Shown: piece by piece, positions 26,704-40,855 of the stretch
Layout of the letters: the number at the start of each line of letters is the position of its first letter
How positions within the stretch are numbered: the stretch's first letter is position 1
Origin: Zoogloea sp. 1C4
GTDB lineage: Bacteria > Pseudomonadota > Gammaproteobacteria > Burkholderiales > Rhodocyclaceae
Length of the DNA stretch: 64,000 nt
Direction of reading: 5' to 3'
NCBI RefSeq assembly: GCF_009469605.1
Contig: NZ_SSXU01000007.1
Coordinates: forward strand, 62,001-126,000
Made by a program: the position numbers and the translations under genes
Notes under the pieces: generated by a model
What the model was told of the DNA's origin: nothing
Seen by the model: the letters and a program-made list of their open reading frames with translations, nothing else
Database searches by the model: none

Positions 26704-27471
26704 TCACCGGCGCAGCTCGGCGTGCAGGGCGCTGAATTCCTGGGCCAGCTTGTGCTTCGGGTCGAGGTGGATCATCGGCTTGGCCTGCTCGTGGCTTTCG
26801 CGGATCTTGATCGAGCTGGACAGGTAGGTCTTGAAGATCGGCAGGCCTTCGTCGATGAGCTCCTGCACCAGCTTTTGCGGCAGGCTGGCGCGGGGCTGGA
26901 ACTGATTGACGACGATGCCTTCAACTTCCAGATCGCGGTTGTGGTCGGCCTTGATCTCCTGAACGTTCTCGAGCAGCGCGTAGAGCGCCCGGCGCGAGAA
27001 GTCGTCGCAGTCGAAGGGGATCAGGCACAGCCGGGTGGCGATGAGCGCCGAGCGGGTGAAGAAGTTGAGGGCCGGCGGGGTGTCGATGAACACCGCGTCG
27101 AAGTCGTCGGCGAGCTCATCGAGCGCGTCGCGCAGCTTGAAGATCTTGTAGCGGGATTCGAGCTTGCCCTGGAGCTCTTCGAGATCCGGGTGGGACGGCA
27201 GGATCGACAGGTTGGCGAAGGGCGTCGGCTGGACGAACTCGGCGGTCTTCTTGGGGTTGAACTTGAAGTTCAACGTTTGCTCGAAGAGCCCGGCGATGGT
27301 GTCGTCGGCGTTCTCGGCGCCGTTGCCGAGCAGATAGTGGGTGGAGTTGCCCTGCGGGTCCAGATCCACCACCAGCGTGCGCAGGCCGTTGGCGGCGCTG
27401 ATCGCCGCGAGGTTGCAGGTGATGGTGGATTTGCCCACGCCGCCCTTCTGGTTGAACACCACTCGTCGCAT
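26704..27471 (-). CDS. ParA-family ATPase without a ParB partner
   Basis: The 255-residue protein begins MRRVVFNQKGGVGKST, with a deviant Walker A at residues 9-16. Walker A' follows (LVVDLDPQGNST near 33-44), then FIDTPPALNFFTR near 121-133. This is a ParA/Soj/MinD-type positioning ATPase. No ParB, parS-like repeat or partner protein adjoins it. Its neighbour is the MBOAT gene. ATG 27471 follows GGAAGAG at 5 bases; a longer frame from 27531 adds 20 unrelated residues. The cargo it positions is unknown. Confidence 0.88.
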   Translation of the reverse strand: MRRVVFNQKGGVGKSTITCNLAAISAANGLRTLVVDLDPQGNSTHYLLGNGAENADDTIAGLFEQTLNFKFNPKKTAEFVQPTPFANLSILPSHPDLEELQGKLESRYKIFKLRDALDELADDFDAVFIDTPPALNFFTRSALIATRLCLIPFDCDDFSRRALYALLENVQEIKADHNRDLEVEGIVVNQFQPRASLPQKLVQELIDEGLPIFKTYLSSSIKIRESHEQAKPMIHLDPKHKLAQEFSALHAELRR

Positions 27472-27811
27472 CGTCTCTTCCCTCTGATCTTTGGTGCCAG
27501 TGTTATGACTGGGCGCGATTGTGCCACGCAATGCGGGTCCGCCCTAATTACGAGGGGTGCGAAAATGCGCCTCGTCGGTTAAACTCGCCCGACAAGAATA
27601 ATCTGCAGTCTTCGTCGCCCCCTCCCGGCGGCGGAACTCCGGCCAGGCGCAGGCGTCAATCGCACCCGGCCGTCAGACCATGCAAATGCCCACTTCGGGG
27701 CATCCAAGACGCTTACAGACTTCCGTGTGCAGCAGGGTTAGCGCTCCTTGCCCGCTTGGCCGTTTGCCTTGCGGGGAGGGGTCGGACCATTTTTTTTGGT
27801 AGAGATAGAAC
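27472..27811. other. 340-bp divergent intergenic region (parA / maeB)
   Basis: It must hold the promoters of both divergent genes. A T8 run at about 27790-27797 lies 15 bases before the maeB ATG, after a G/C-rich stretch that can fold imperfectly. I see no gene, no convincing -35/-10 pair and no known riboswitch pattern. Confidence 0.5.
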
Positions 27812-30100
<2,289 letters not shown>

Positions 30101-30115
30101 TCCCGCGCGCTCCGT

Positions 30116-30155
30116 CCCCCGGCGGGCATGGCCTTTTGCGCATGCCCGCCGGGGG
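30116..30155. terminator. perfect 15-bp hairpin after maeB
   Basis: Arms 30116-30130 and 30141-30155 (CCCCCGGCGGGCATG and its complement) enclose a 10-base loop, 15 bases after the maeB stop. The stem is very stable but lacks a T-run. It probably ends or protects the maeB transcript. Confidence 0.7.
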
Positions 30156-30175
30156 CGGCGGACGCTCACCTCCGG

Positions 30176-30181
30176 TACAAT
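30176..30181 (+). promoter_or_regulatory. -10-like TACAAT before the quinone oxidoreductase gene
   Basis: TACAAT (4 or 5 of 6 consensus bases, depending on weighting) lies 31 bases before the ATG at 30213. No good -35 is visible 16-18 bases upstream. Confidence 0.35.
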
Positions 30182-30212
30182 CGTGGCCCACGATGTCCTG
30201 CGAGGTGACGCC

Positions 30213-31187
30213 ATGACTCATCTGATCCGTTTCGACCGCATCGGCGGCCCCGACGTCCTGCAATGGGTCGAGGCCGACCTGCCGCCGCCAGCTGCCGGCG
30301 AAGTCCGCATCCGCCACGAGGCGGTCGGCGTCAATTACATCGATACCTATCACCGCTCCGGGCTTTACCCGCTGACGCTGCCGTCCGGCCTCGGCCAGGA
30401 AGCGGCGGGCGTCGTCGAAGCCGTCGGCGAGGGTGTGGTGGAGTTCGTGCCCGGCGACCGGGTTGCCTACGTGGGCGGCCCCCTCGGGGCGTATTCCGAA
30501 AGCCGCAACATCGCGGCCAGCCTGCTGGTCAATCTGCCCGACAGCCTGAGCTTCGAGCAGGGCGCGGCGATGATGATGCAGGGGCTCACCGCCCAGTACC
30601 TGCTGCGTCGCACCTACCGGGTCCAGCCCGGCGATACCATCCTGATCCACGCCGCCGCGGGTGGAGTGGGGCTGATCGTCTGCCAGTGGGCCAAGGCCCT
30701 GGGCGCCACGGTGATCGGCACCGTAAGCTCGGACGCCAAGGCCGAGATCGCCCGGCAGCATGGCTGCGATCACACGATTATTTACACCCGCGAATCGGTT
30801 TCGGGCCGCGTCCGTGAAATTACCGCGGGCGAAGGCGTGCCGGTGGTTTACGATTCCATCGGCAAGGACACGTTCATGGATTCCCTGGCCTGCCTGCGGC
30901 CGCTGGGGGTGATGGTCACCTTCGGCAATGCCTCGGGCCCGGTGCCGGCTTTCGAGCCCGCGCTGCTCGCCAGGATGGGCTCCCTGTTCCTGACGCGTCC
31001 GACCCTGTTCCACTACATCGCCCGGCGCGAGGATCTGCTGGCGATGTCCGATGAACTGTTCGACGTGGTGGCCTCCGGTCAGGTCCGCCTGTCGATCAAC
31101 CAGCGCTATCCGCTCAAGGATGCCGCCGTCGCCCACCGCGAACTCGAGGCCCGGCGCACCACCGGCTCGACCGTCCTGCTTCCGTGA
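30213..31187 (+). CDS. qorA: zinc-independent quinone oxidoreductase (Qor)
   Basis: The 324-residue medium-chain dehydrogenase/reductase has the GroES-like N-terminal domain (VGVNYIDTYHRSGLYP near 37-52). Its Rossmann domain carries HAAAGGVGLIVCQWAKALGA near 146-165. It lacks the cysteines for structural zinc, as in NADPH:quinone reductase. It reduces quinones with one- or two-electron transfer in the cytoplasm. ATG 30213 follows GAGGTGAC; an in-frame start at 30183 would lack an RBS. The stop overlaps or abuts the small secreted-protein gene downstream. Confidence 0.92.
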   Translation: MTHLIRFDRIGGPDVLQWVEADLPPPAAGEVRIRHEAVGVNYIDTYHRSGLYPLTLPSGLGQEAAGVVEAVGEGVVEFVPGDRVAYVGGPLGAYSESRNIAASLLVNLPDSLSFEQGAAMMMQGLTAQYLLRRTYRVQPGDTILIHAAAGGVGLIVCQWAKALGATVIGTVSSDAKAEIARQHGCDHTIIYTRESVSGRVREITAGEGVPVVYDSIGKDTFMDSLACLRPLGVMVTFGNASGPVPAFEPALLARMGSLFLTRPTLFHYIARREDLLAMSDELFDVVASGQVRLSINQRYPLKDAAVAHRELEARRTTGSTVLLP

Positions 31188-31189
31188 TC

Positions 31190-31579
31190 ATGAAATCCGC
31201 AATTCCGCTTTCTGCTTCTGCCGTCCTGGCCCTGTTCCTGTCCCTTCCGCTGGCTCCGGCCAGCGCTGCGCCGCCGGCTCCGCCGACCGCCGCGGTGCTG
31301 ACGCCGGGCCAGGTGGCCTTCATGCAGGCCGAAACCCGGCGCATCGAGGAGGCCTTCATCCAGAAGGTGATGAGCATCACCGGCGCCAGCCACGATCAGG
31401 TGGTGCGCGCGATCCCCGCCAAGGGCCGCCTCACCGACCGTCTGGCGCGGATCTACAACTCGCTGGAACGTGACCTGAAGGCGCCGCTCACCGATGAGCA
31501 GCAGGCGCTGATCTTCGCCGCCGAGGGCGAGCGCAAGCAGGCGCTGAAGGATCTGCCGGCCCAGGCGGCGGGCCGCTGA
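31190..31579 (+). CDS. small exported protein of unknown function
   Basis: The 129-residue protein has a clear Sec signal peptide (KSAIPLSASAVLALFLSLPL, then an APASA-type cleavage site near residue 24). A Pro/Ala linker and a helical mature part of about 95 residues follow. It is probably periplasmic. It follows qorA by two bases from ATG 31190. A GTG at 31184 overlapping the qorA stop (GTGA) is an equally plausible coupled start. I do not recognise a family, and any link with quinone chemistry is only contextual. Confidence 0.75.
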   Translation: MKSAIPLSASAVLALFLSLPLAPASAAPPAPPTAAVLTPGQVAFMQAETRRIEEAFIQKVMSITGASHDQVVRAIPAKGRLTDRLARIYNSLERDLKAPLTDEQQALIFAAEGERKQALKDLPAQAAGR

Positions 31580-31586
31580 AAGGGAC

Positions 31587-31604
31587 GCGGGCCGCCCGGC
31601 CCGC
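31587..31604. terminator. hairpin between convergent genes
   Basis: GCGGGCC and its complement (31587-31593 and 31598-31604) around GCCC lie exactly in the 25-bp gap between two convergent genes. There is no T-run. A bidirectional transcript end is plausible. Confidence 0.5.
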
Positions 31605-32648
31605 TCAGAACAGCTCGATGTCGTTGTCGGGCTTGTCGCGCACGGCGACCTTGCCCGCGCGGAGGGCCGCTTCGTAGCTGGCGATCTGGTTGCGGCCGTT
31701 TTCCTTGGCCACGTACAGCGCCTCGTCGGCCCGGCCGACGATCTCCGGGATGGTGTCGGATGCGCTGATGTGGGTGTAGCCGGCGCTCACCGTGACCTGC
31801 CCGACCTGCGGGAAAACGTAGTTCTCGACGGCGGTGCGGAAGCGTTCGAGGGCTGTGCGCACCTCGTCTTCCGACATCGCGCGCAGGGTGACGACGAACT
31901 CCTCGCCGCCAAAACGGAACAGCTTGTCCTGGTGACGGAAGCTCTCACGCATGATGCGGGCGAGGAGGATCAGCACCTCGTCGCCGTACAGGTGGCCGAA
32001 GTGATCGTTGATGCGCTTGAAGTGGTCTACGTCGACCACCGCCAGCCAGTGGTTGCCGTCTTCCTGCTGGCGCCGGCGACGGACGGCGGCCGGATCGTTT
32101 TCGGCGGCCTGCATCGCGGCCATGCCGGCGAGGATCTTCGACAGGCTCTCGTCGAAGGTCTTGCGGTTGAGCATCCCGGTGAGGGTGTCCCGCTCGCTGT
32201 AGTCCAGCAGGCTCAGGTAGTTGCGGTAGAGCCCCAGGAAACCTTCGGCGGTGCCCAGGTCGTCTTCCGAGAGCGGGCGGTCGCAGGAGACTTCGAGCAC
32301 GCCCAGCACGCGCCGGTCGACGCTGATCGGAAAACAGTGGATGTAGGCGCCGGTTTCCTTGAGCTCCCGTCGCACGATCTGCGAGTTCTCGACGCAGGCG
32401 AGGATCTCCGGCCGGGTGCCGATGGGCTGGGGGTCGTCGATCTCGGCTTCGGTCGCGTAGCGAACCCCGTCGCTGCCTACGTGGGTGACCTGTTCGAGGG
32501 CGCGGGCATCGCCATCCCCGACGATCTTGTGAAGATTGACCTCGCGGGCCTTGACCAGCTCGAACAACGCTGACGCGACGCCTAGCTCAAGCAAGGCCCT
32601 GTCTCGATGTTGGGTGATGGATTCGACGTGCTTGAGGACGTGGATCAT
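31605..32648 (-). CDS. diguanylate cyclase with N-terminal GAF-like sensor domain
   Basis: The 347-residue cytosolic protein has a sensor region resembling GAF (about 1-150) and a GGDEF domain (about 155-330). The active-site motif is intact (RFGGEEFV near 242-249). An inhibitory I-site RHQD lies five residues upstream, as in PleD. It should make cyclic di-GMP from two GTP, with product inhibition. c-di-GMP typically controls exopolysaccharide and motility, but nothing here ties it to the 1-19 kb locus. ATG 32648 is used. No transmembrane segment is seen. Confidence 0.9.
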   Translation of the reverse strand: MIHVLKHVESITQHRDRALLELGVASALFELVKAREVNLHKIVGDGDARALEQVTHVGSDGVRYATEAEIDDPQPIGTRPEILACVENSQIVRRELKETGAYIHCFPISVDRRVLGVLEVSCDRPLSEDDLGTAEGFLGLYRNYLSLLDYSERDTLTGMLNRKTFDESLSKILAGMAAMQAAENDPAAVRRRRQQEDGNHWLAVVDVDHFKRINDHFGHLYGDEVLILLARIMRESFRHQDKLFRFGGEEFVVTLRAMSEDEVRTALERFRTAVENYVFPQVGQVTVSAGYTHISASDTIPEIVGRADEALYVAKENGRNQIASYEAALRAGKVAVRDKPDNDIELF

Positions 32649-32780
32649 GGTGCCCGGTGCGACATTATTGGCTTTTTGTGGTCACATTTTCGCGATTCTA
32701 CCTGTACTTGGCAGTGCAGCGGAGCCTGGATGCCGCAGGGCGGCTGCAGGGCCACGGGCGGTCGCGCCGAGAAGTCGGGA

Positions 32781-32807
32781 TTGCGTCGTCGCCCGGCTGC
32801 GTATAAT
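32781..32807 (+). promoter_or_regulatory. candidate promoter of the rhomboid gene
   Basis: A perfect -10 TATAAT at 32802-32807 is preceded by TTGCGT at 32781-32786, with a short 15-base spacer. It lies 30 bases before the proposed TTG start and downstream of the divergent cyclase gene. Confidence 0.55.
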
Positions 32808-32837
32808 CCGGGCTTCCCTCTGCAATTTCCTTCCCTC

Positions 32838-33959
32838 TTGAACTACGACACTTTCATCAACGTTCTGTTCTCCCGGGTGCCCCGGGCCGACGTGACCCGT
32901 GCGCTGGTGGTGATCAATTCGGTCGTCTTTGCGGCGCTGGCAATCGCGGCGGTGAATCCCATGCAGATCCCGCCCGATCTGCTGATCCGGTTTGGCGGCA
33001 ACTTCGCCCCGCTGGTCCAGCAGGGTGAGGGGTGGCGCTTCTTCACCGCGCTCTTCCTGCACGGCGGGCTGCTCCACGTGGGGCTCAACATGCTGGCGCT
33101 GCACCAGGCCGGGCAGGTGGTCGAGCGGCTGTTCGGGCGGTGGGGCTTCCTGACCATCTACGTGATCGCCGGCCTGCTGGGCAATGCGGCCAGCCTGTGG
33201 TGGAAGCCGGGCCCGGTGAGCGTCGGCGCGTCCGGGGCGATCTTCGGCGTGTATGGTGCGCTGCTGGCCTACCTGCTGCGTCAGCGGGGGTCGGTGCCCA
33301 CCGAGGTGTTCCGCGAGATGCGCTCGGGTACCCTGGGCTTCATCGGTTATTCGCTGTTTGCCGGCTTCTCGATTCCGGGCATCGACAACGCCGCCCACCT
33401 GGGCGGCCTGGTGGGCGGGCTGCTGCTGGGCGCGGCCTTTGCCGAGCCGCTGGTGTCGCCGAAGCCGGTGCGCTGGCTTGCGCCCCAGGTGCTGGGCGGG
33501 CTGCTGCTGGCGGCGGCGCTGGGCAGCTGGCTGTGGAAGGAGTCGCCCCAGGTGGTGCGCAATTTCGAGATCGGTTCGGCCTACCAGCAGACGATCCGCC
33601 AGTTTGCCCTCGAAGAGCAGGAGCTCCTGCGCGAGCAGGCCGCGCTGATGGACGCCATGCGCCAGAAGCGGATCACCGAAGCGGCGGCCCTCGACAAGCT
33701 GGAGCACGACTTCATCCCCCGCTGGGACCGGGCCATCACCGCCCTGTCGTGGCGCGAGGCGCCGGACGACTACGAATGGCAGCGGGACGAGCTGGTGCAT
33801 TACGCCACCACCCGCCGCGACGCCCTGAAGGCGCTGGCCCAGGCCATCGAAACCCATCAGGCGGTGTGGATCGAGCGTTCGCGCACCCTGCAGGTGCAGG
33901 CCGACAACATCCTGCTGCAGATGCGCCTGCGCAAGTCGGTGGAGGCCGCCGGCCGCTAG
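32838..33959 (+). CDS. rhomboid-family intramembrane serine protease with a long C-terminal extension
   Basis: About 373 residues. The membrane domain has HGGLLHVGLNM near residue 76, the nucleophile motif GASGAIFG (Ser132) and the catalytic histidine in NAAHLGGLVGG (His187). It therefore cleaves membrane proteins in the lipid bilayer. After the last membrane segment (about 215-235) there is a soluble, charged helical region of about 130 residues with no recognised family. The start is uncertain: TTG 32838 lies 30 bases after a TATAAT box, but no Shine-Dalgarno is seen. Later GTGs, at about 32877 and 32892, are alternatives. Confidence 0.85.
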   Translation: MNYDTFINVLFSRVPRADVTRALVVINSVVFAALAIAAVNPMQIPPDLLIRFGGNFAPLVQQGEGWRFFTALFLHGGLLHVGLNMLALHQAGQVVERLFGRWGFLTIYVIAGLLGNAASLWWKPGPVSVGASGAIFGVYGALLAYLLRQRGSVPTEVFREMRSGTLGFIGYSLFAGFSIPGIDNAAHLGGLVGGLLLGAAFAEPLVSPKPVRWLAPQVLGGLLLAAALGSWLWKESPQVVRNFEIGSAYQQTIRQFALEEQELLREQAALMDAMRQKRITEAAALDKLEHDFIPRWDRAITALSWREAPDDYEWQRDELVHYATTRRDALKALAQAIETHQAVWIERSRTLQVQADNILLQMRLRKSVEAAGR

Positions 33960-34004
33960 TCGGGAAATCTCGCCACGGGGGTCAACCGGCGGCCGGCCGG
34001 AAGG

Positions 34005-34010
34005 TAAAAT
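34005..34010 (+). promoter_or_regulatory. -10-like TAAAAT 6 bases before dnaE
   Basis: TAAAAT ends 6 bases before the dnaE ATG, so the transcript would start at or near the ATG. No consensus -35 is seen. The alternative is that dnaE is read from the rhomboid promoter. Confidence 0.4.
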
Positions 34011-34016
34011 CCCGGG

Positions 34017-37507
<3,491 letters not shown>

Positions 37508-37511
<4 letters not shown>

Positions 37512-37987
37512 GCAACTGTTTTCTCGACGCCAGCCTCCTTGACGAGCTGGTCGCCAAGGCCCGTTCGGTGCCGCGCCTGCGCAGCCACCACAACCTCCAC
37601 CTCGAATCCACCGAGCCGGCCCACCGCCTGCTGGTGGCGATCGAGCCGGATTCGTACGTGCGGCCCCATTGTCACCTCGATCCCAACAAGTCCGAGACCA
37701 TCATCCCGCTGCGCGGGCGGCTCGGGGCGCTGGTGTTCGATGGGGAGGGCAAGGTGCTGGAGGCGCGGGTGATCGCGCCAGAGGCCGGCGCGTTCGGCTT
37801 TCACGTGCCGGCCGGGGTGTTCCACAGCATCGTGGCGCTGGAGAGCGGCACGGTGTTCATCGAGATCAAGGCCGGCCCCTACGCGGTGCCGGTGGCGGCC
37901 GAATGGGGCCAGTGGGCGCCGGCCGAGGGCGAGCCGGGCGTTGCCGGCTACCTGGCCGAGATGAAGCGCGCCTTTACAGCGGTCTGA
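37508..37987 (+). CDS. wbuC: WbuC-family cupin-fold metalloprotein
   Basis: The 159-residue protein has a cupin barrel. The metal-binding block is YVRPHCHLDPNKSETIIPL near residues 56-74 and the second histidine block is HVPAGVFHSIVALE near 98-111. This is the WbuC family, first named from the E. coli O26 O-antigen cluster, where it follows the fnlA-fnlB-fnlC-wbuB genes. Those genes' relatives lie 20 kb upstream here, while this copy is coupled to dnaE (ATGA overlap). Its activity is unknown. Its 3' end overlaps the convergent gene by 14 bases. Confidence 0.85.
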
Positions 37988-40469
37988 TCGGCGTGGCCGG
38001 CAGGCTGCCGGCCTCAAGCAGCCCCGTCACCGCGTCGGCCGGCAGGGGCGGGCTGAACAGATAGCCCTGGGCGGCGGAGCAGCCTTCGCGGAGCAGGAAG
38101 GCCATCTGCTCGGGGGTTTCCGTGCCTTCGGCGATCACCTCCAGGTGCAGGCTATGGCCGAGCTGGATGATCGCCCGCACGATGGTGGCGTCTTCCGGGT
38201 CGTCGGTCAGATCCCGCACGAAGCTCTGGTCCACCTTCAGCCGGTCCACCGGGAAGCGCTTGAGATAGGCCAGACTCGAATAGCCGGTGCCGAAGTCGTC
38301 GATCGACAGGCGCACCCCCAGCGCCTTGAGCCGCGCGAGGGTGGCGGATACATCCGGGCCGGACTGCATCAGCAGGGATTCGGTGAGCTCCAGTTCGAGC
38401 CAGCGGCCGTCGAGCCCGCTTGCAGCTAGCGCGGCGGCCACGCTCGCCACGATGTCGCTGCGGCGGAACTGCAGCGCCGACAGATTCACCGCCACCGGCA
38501 TCGGCGGAAAGCCTGCATCCTGCCAGGCGACGGCCTGGCGGCAGGCGGTGCCGAGCACCCATTCGCCGATCGGCACGATCAGCCCGCATTCTTCGGCCAG
38601 GGGGATGAAACGTGCCGGCGAGATGCCCCCCATCACGCCGCTGAACCAGCGCAGCAGCGCCTCCACGCCGATGATCCGGCCGCTCATCAGGTCAACCTGC
38701 GGCTGGTAGAAGAGCTGGAATTCCTCCTGGGCCAGGGCGTGGCGCAGGCCATTTTCGAGGTGCAGGCGCTCCAGGGCGTTGACGTTCATCGCCTCGTCGA
38801 AGAAGCGGTAGGTGTTCCGGCCGCTCTCCTTGGCGTGGTACATGGCGGTGTCGGCGTTCTTCATCAGCAGCTCGACGCTGTTGCCATCCTCGGGGTAGAG
38901 GGCGATGCCGATGGAGAACGAGGTGCCGAGCTGCTGCCCGTCCACGTCGAATGGCGGGCCGAGCAGGTCGAGGATCTTCTCGGCCACCCGCGCCGCGTCG
39001 TCGGGCACGTCCACGTCGGTGAGCACGATCAGGAACTCGTCGCCCCCCTGGCGGCTCACCGTGTCGGTCTCGCGCACGCAGCTGGTGAGGCGCTGGGCGA
39101 CACCCTGCAGCAGGCGGTCCCCGATCATGTGGCCGAGGGAGTCGTTGATCGTCTTGAAGCGGTCGAGATCGAGGAACATCAGCGCGATGCGCTTGCCGTG
39201 ACGGGTGGCGCTGGCCAGGGCCTGATCGAGGCGGTCGCGCAGCAGAGTTCGGTTGGGCAGGCCGGTGAGCGGGTCGTGCTGGGCCAGGAAGGCGATGCGC
39301 GCTTCCGAGGCCTTGCGCTCGGTGATGTCGGACAGCACCGCCACGTAGTGGGTGACCCGTCCGGTCTTGTTGCGAACGGCGCTGATCGACAGGGACGAGG
39401 GATAGAAGGTGCCGTTCTTGCGCCGGTCGTGGATCTCGCCCTGCCAGAAGCCCATGATGTTGATGTCCCGCCACATGGCTTCGTAGAAGGCCTTGTCGTG
39501 GTGGCCGGAGCACAGCAGGTGGGGCGTCTGGCCGATGGCTTCCTCCGCGGTGTAGCCGGTGACGTCGGTGAAGGCCCGGTTGACGGACAGGATGCGCTCG
39601 TCGGCGTCGGTGACGATGATCGCCTCGACGCTGTTCTGGAACACCGTCCAGGCGAGGCGCGATTGTTCTTCGTGGGTACGGCGCACGGTGATGTCGGCGA
39701 TGGTGGTCACCACGCCGCGTACCGGGGCGGCGGGATCATCGTCCTCGAAGAGCGGCACCGCGTTGCTCCACAGCCAGCGCCGGCTGCCGTCGGAGCGGTC
39801 GATGCCGAGTATGCCGGCCTGGGGCAGGCCCGAGCGCAGGGCGCGGGCCGACGGGGTGTTGTTGGGCTCGAGCGGCGTGCCGTCCTCGTCGAGGTAGGTG
39901 ATGAGCGTCTCCAAGGCGCTCCAGTCGTGGAGCTGGTCGGAGGACAGGCCCAGGATCTCGCAGGCGGCGACGTTGTGGGCGAGGAGCCTTCCGCTGGCAT
40001 CGCGCATGACCACGCCTTCGCCCATCGACGCGAGGAGGGTGCCCAGGCGGGTTTCCCGCTCGCGCAGTTCGGCTTCGGTGTTGCGCCGGTCGGTGATGTC
40101 GAGGCAGGAGCCGATGTAGCCGACGAATTCGCCGTCGGCGTCGAAGATCGGCCGGCCGGTGTCGATGATCCAGCGGTATTCGCCGTCGTGGCGGCGCAGG
40201 CGGTATTCCATCTCGAAGGGCGTGCGGACCGCGAAGTGCTCGAGATAGGTGCTGACGCAGCGGTCGAAATCCTCGGGGTGGACGCCGGTGGTCCAGCCGT
40301 CGCCGAACTCCTGTTCAAAGCTGCGGCCGGTGAAATTGAGCCAGGTCTGGTTGAAGTAGTTGCACTTTGCGTTCAGGCCGGATCGCCAGATCAGCGCGGG
40401 CAGGTGGTCGAACAGGGACATGGAGTTGTCCCGGTTGACTGCCGGTTGAGTGAGCAAGGGCGTGGGCAC
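37974..40469 (-). CDS. multi-PAS GGDEF-EAL cyclic-di-GMP signalling protein
   Basis: The 831-residue cytoplasmic protein has three PAS/PAC domains (about 15-135, 140-260 and 262-390). A GGDEF domain follows (about 395-560; RQGGDEFL intact near 472), then an EAL domain (about 575-820). The EAL domain has GVEALLRW, ELTES, DDFGTGYSS, KVDQSF and AEGTET, the full set of metal and catalytic residues. Both synthesis and hydrolysis of c-di-GMP are therefore possible; in most such proteins one activity dominates. The start is GTG 40469; ATG 40421 starts directly at the first PAS domain. No membrane segments are present. Confidence 0.92.
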   Translation of the reverse strand: MPTPLLTQPAVNRDNSMSLFDHLPALIWRSGLNAKCNYFNQTWLNFTGRSFEQEFGDGWTTGVHPEDFDRCVSTYLEHFAVRTPFEMEYRLRRHDGEYRWIIDTGRPIFDADGEFVGYIGSCLDITDRRNTEAELRERETRLGTLLASMGEGVVMRDASGRLLAHNVAACEILGLSSDQLHDWSALETLITYLDEDGTPLEPNNTPSARALRSGLPQAGILGIDRSDGSRRWLWSNAVPLFEDDDPAAPVRGVVTTIADITVRRTHEEQSRLAWTVFQNSVEAIIVTDADERILSVNRAFTDVTGYTAEEAIGQTPHLLCSGHHDKAFYEAMWRDINIMGFWQGEIHDRRKNGTFYPSSLSISAVRNKTGRVTHYVAVLSDITERKASEARIAFLAQHDPLTGLPNRTLLRDRLDQALASATRHGKRIALMFLDLDRFKTINDSLGHMIGDRLLQGVAQRLTSCVRETDTVSRQGGDEFLIVLTDVDVPDDAARVAEKILDLLGPPFDVDGQQLGTSFSIGIALYPEDGNSVELLMKNADTAMYHAKESGRNTYRFFDEAMNVNALERLHLENGLRHALAQEEFQLFYQPQVDLMSGRIIGVEALLRWFSGVMGGISPARFIPLAEECGLIVPIGEWVLGTACRQAVAWQDAGFPPMPVAVNLSALQFRRSDIVASVAAALAASGLDGRWLELELTESLLMQSGPDVSATLARLKALGVRLSIDDFGTGYSSLAYLKRFPVDRLKVDQSFVRDLTDDPEDATIVRAIIQLGHSLHLEVIAEGTETPEQMAFLLREGCSAAQGYLFSPPLPADAVTGLLEAGSLPATPIRPL

Positions 40470-40561
40470 GGTCTGTACGGTGTCGATAGGGTTCGTCGAG
40501 CAAAAGGGCGAATACTTGCCATCTGCATTCTAGAACCATTTCGGCACGAGACGGCCAGGCT

Positions 40562-40855
40562 TTAGTACGTTGTTTCCCGTATGAAAGTGGTGTGGGTCGG
40601 TGGGGCGGCTGGCGTGTCGTCCACGTGGCTGACCCGCGCCGCCGGCGGGCCCCGGCGCGACCATTCGATGAGCGCCTCGACTGCGTCGGCCGGACCGGCG
40701 ACGAGGGCCTCGACGGTGCCATCGCTGCGGTTGCGCACCCAGCCGGTGAGCCCCAGCCGGGTGGCCTGCGCCTGCAGGGCATTGCGGTAGCCCACGCCCT
40801 GCACCACGCCGTGGATGCGCAGGAGGAGGGCGGTGGGCTCAGAGGTTGTCTTCAT
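40562..40855 (-). CDS. acyP: acylphosphatase
   Basis: The 97-residue protein has both family signatures: [14 protein letters not shown] (about 12-25, with the phosphate-binding Arg) and [14 protein letters not shown] (about 37-50, with the catalytic Asn). It hydrolyses carboxyl-phosphate mixed anhydrides. It starts at ATG 40855, overlapping the sulP gene's 3' end by 17 bases, so the two are coupled. A longer frame from 40942 lies wholly inside sulP and is a shadow. Confidence 0.92.
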   Translation of the reverse strand: MKTTSEPTALLLRIHGVVQGVGYRNALQAQATRLGLTGWVRNRSDGTVEALVAGPADAVEALIEWSRRGPPAARVSHVDDTPAAPPTHTTFIRETTY

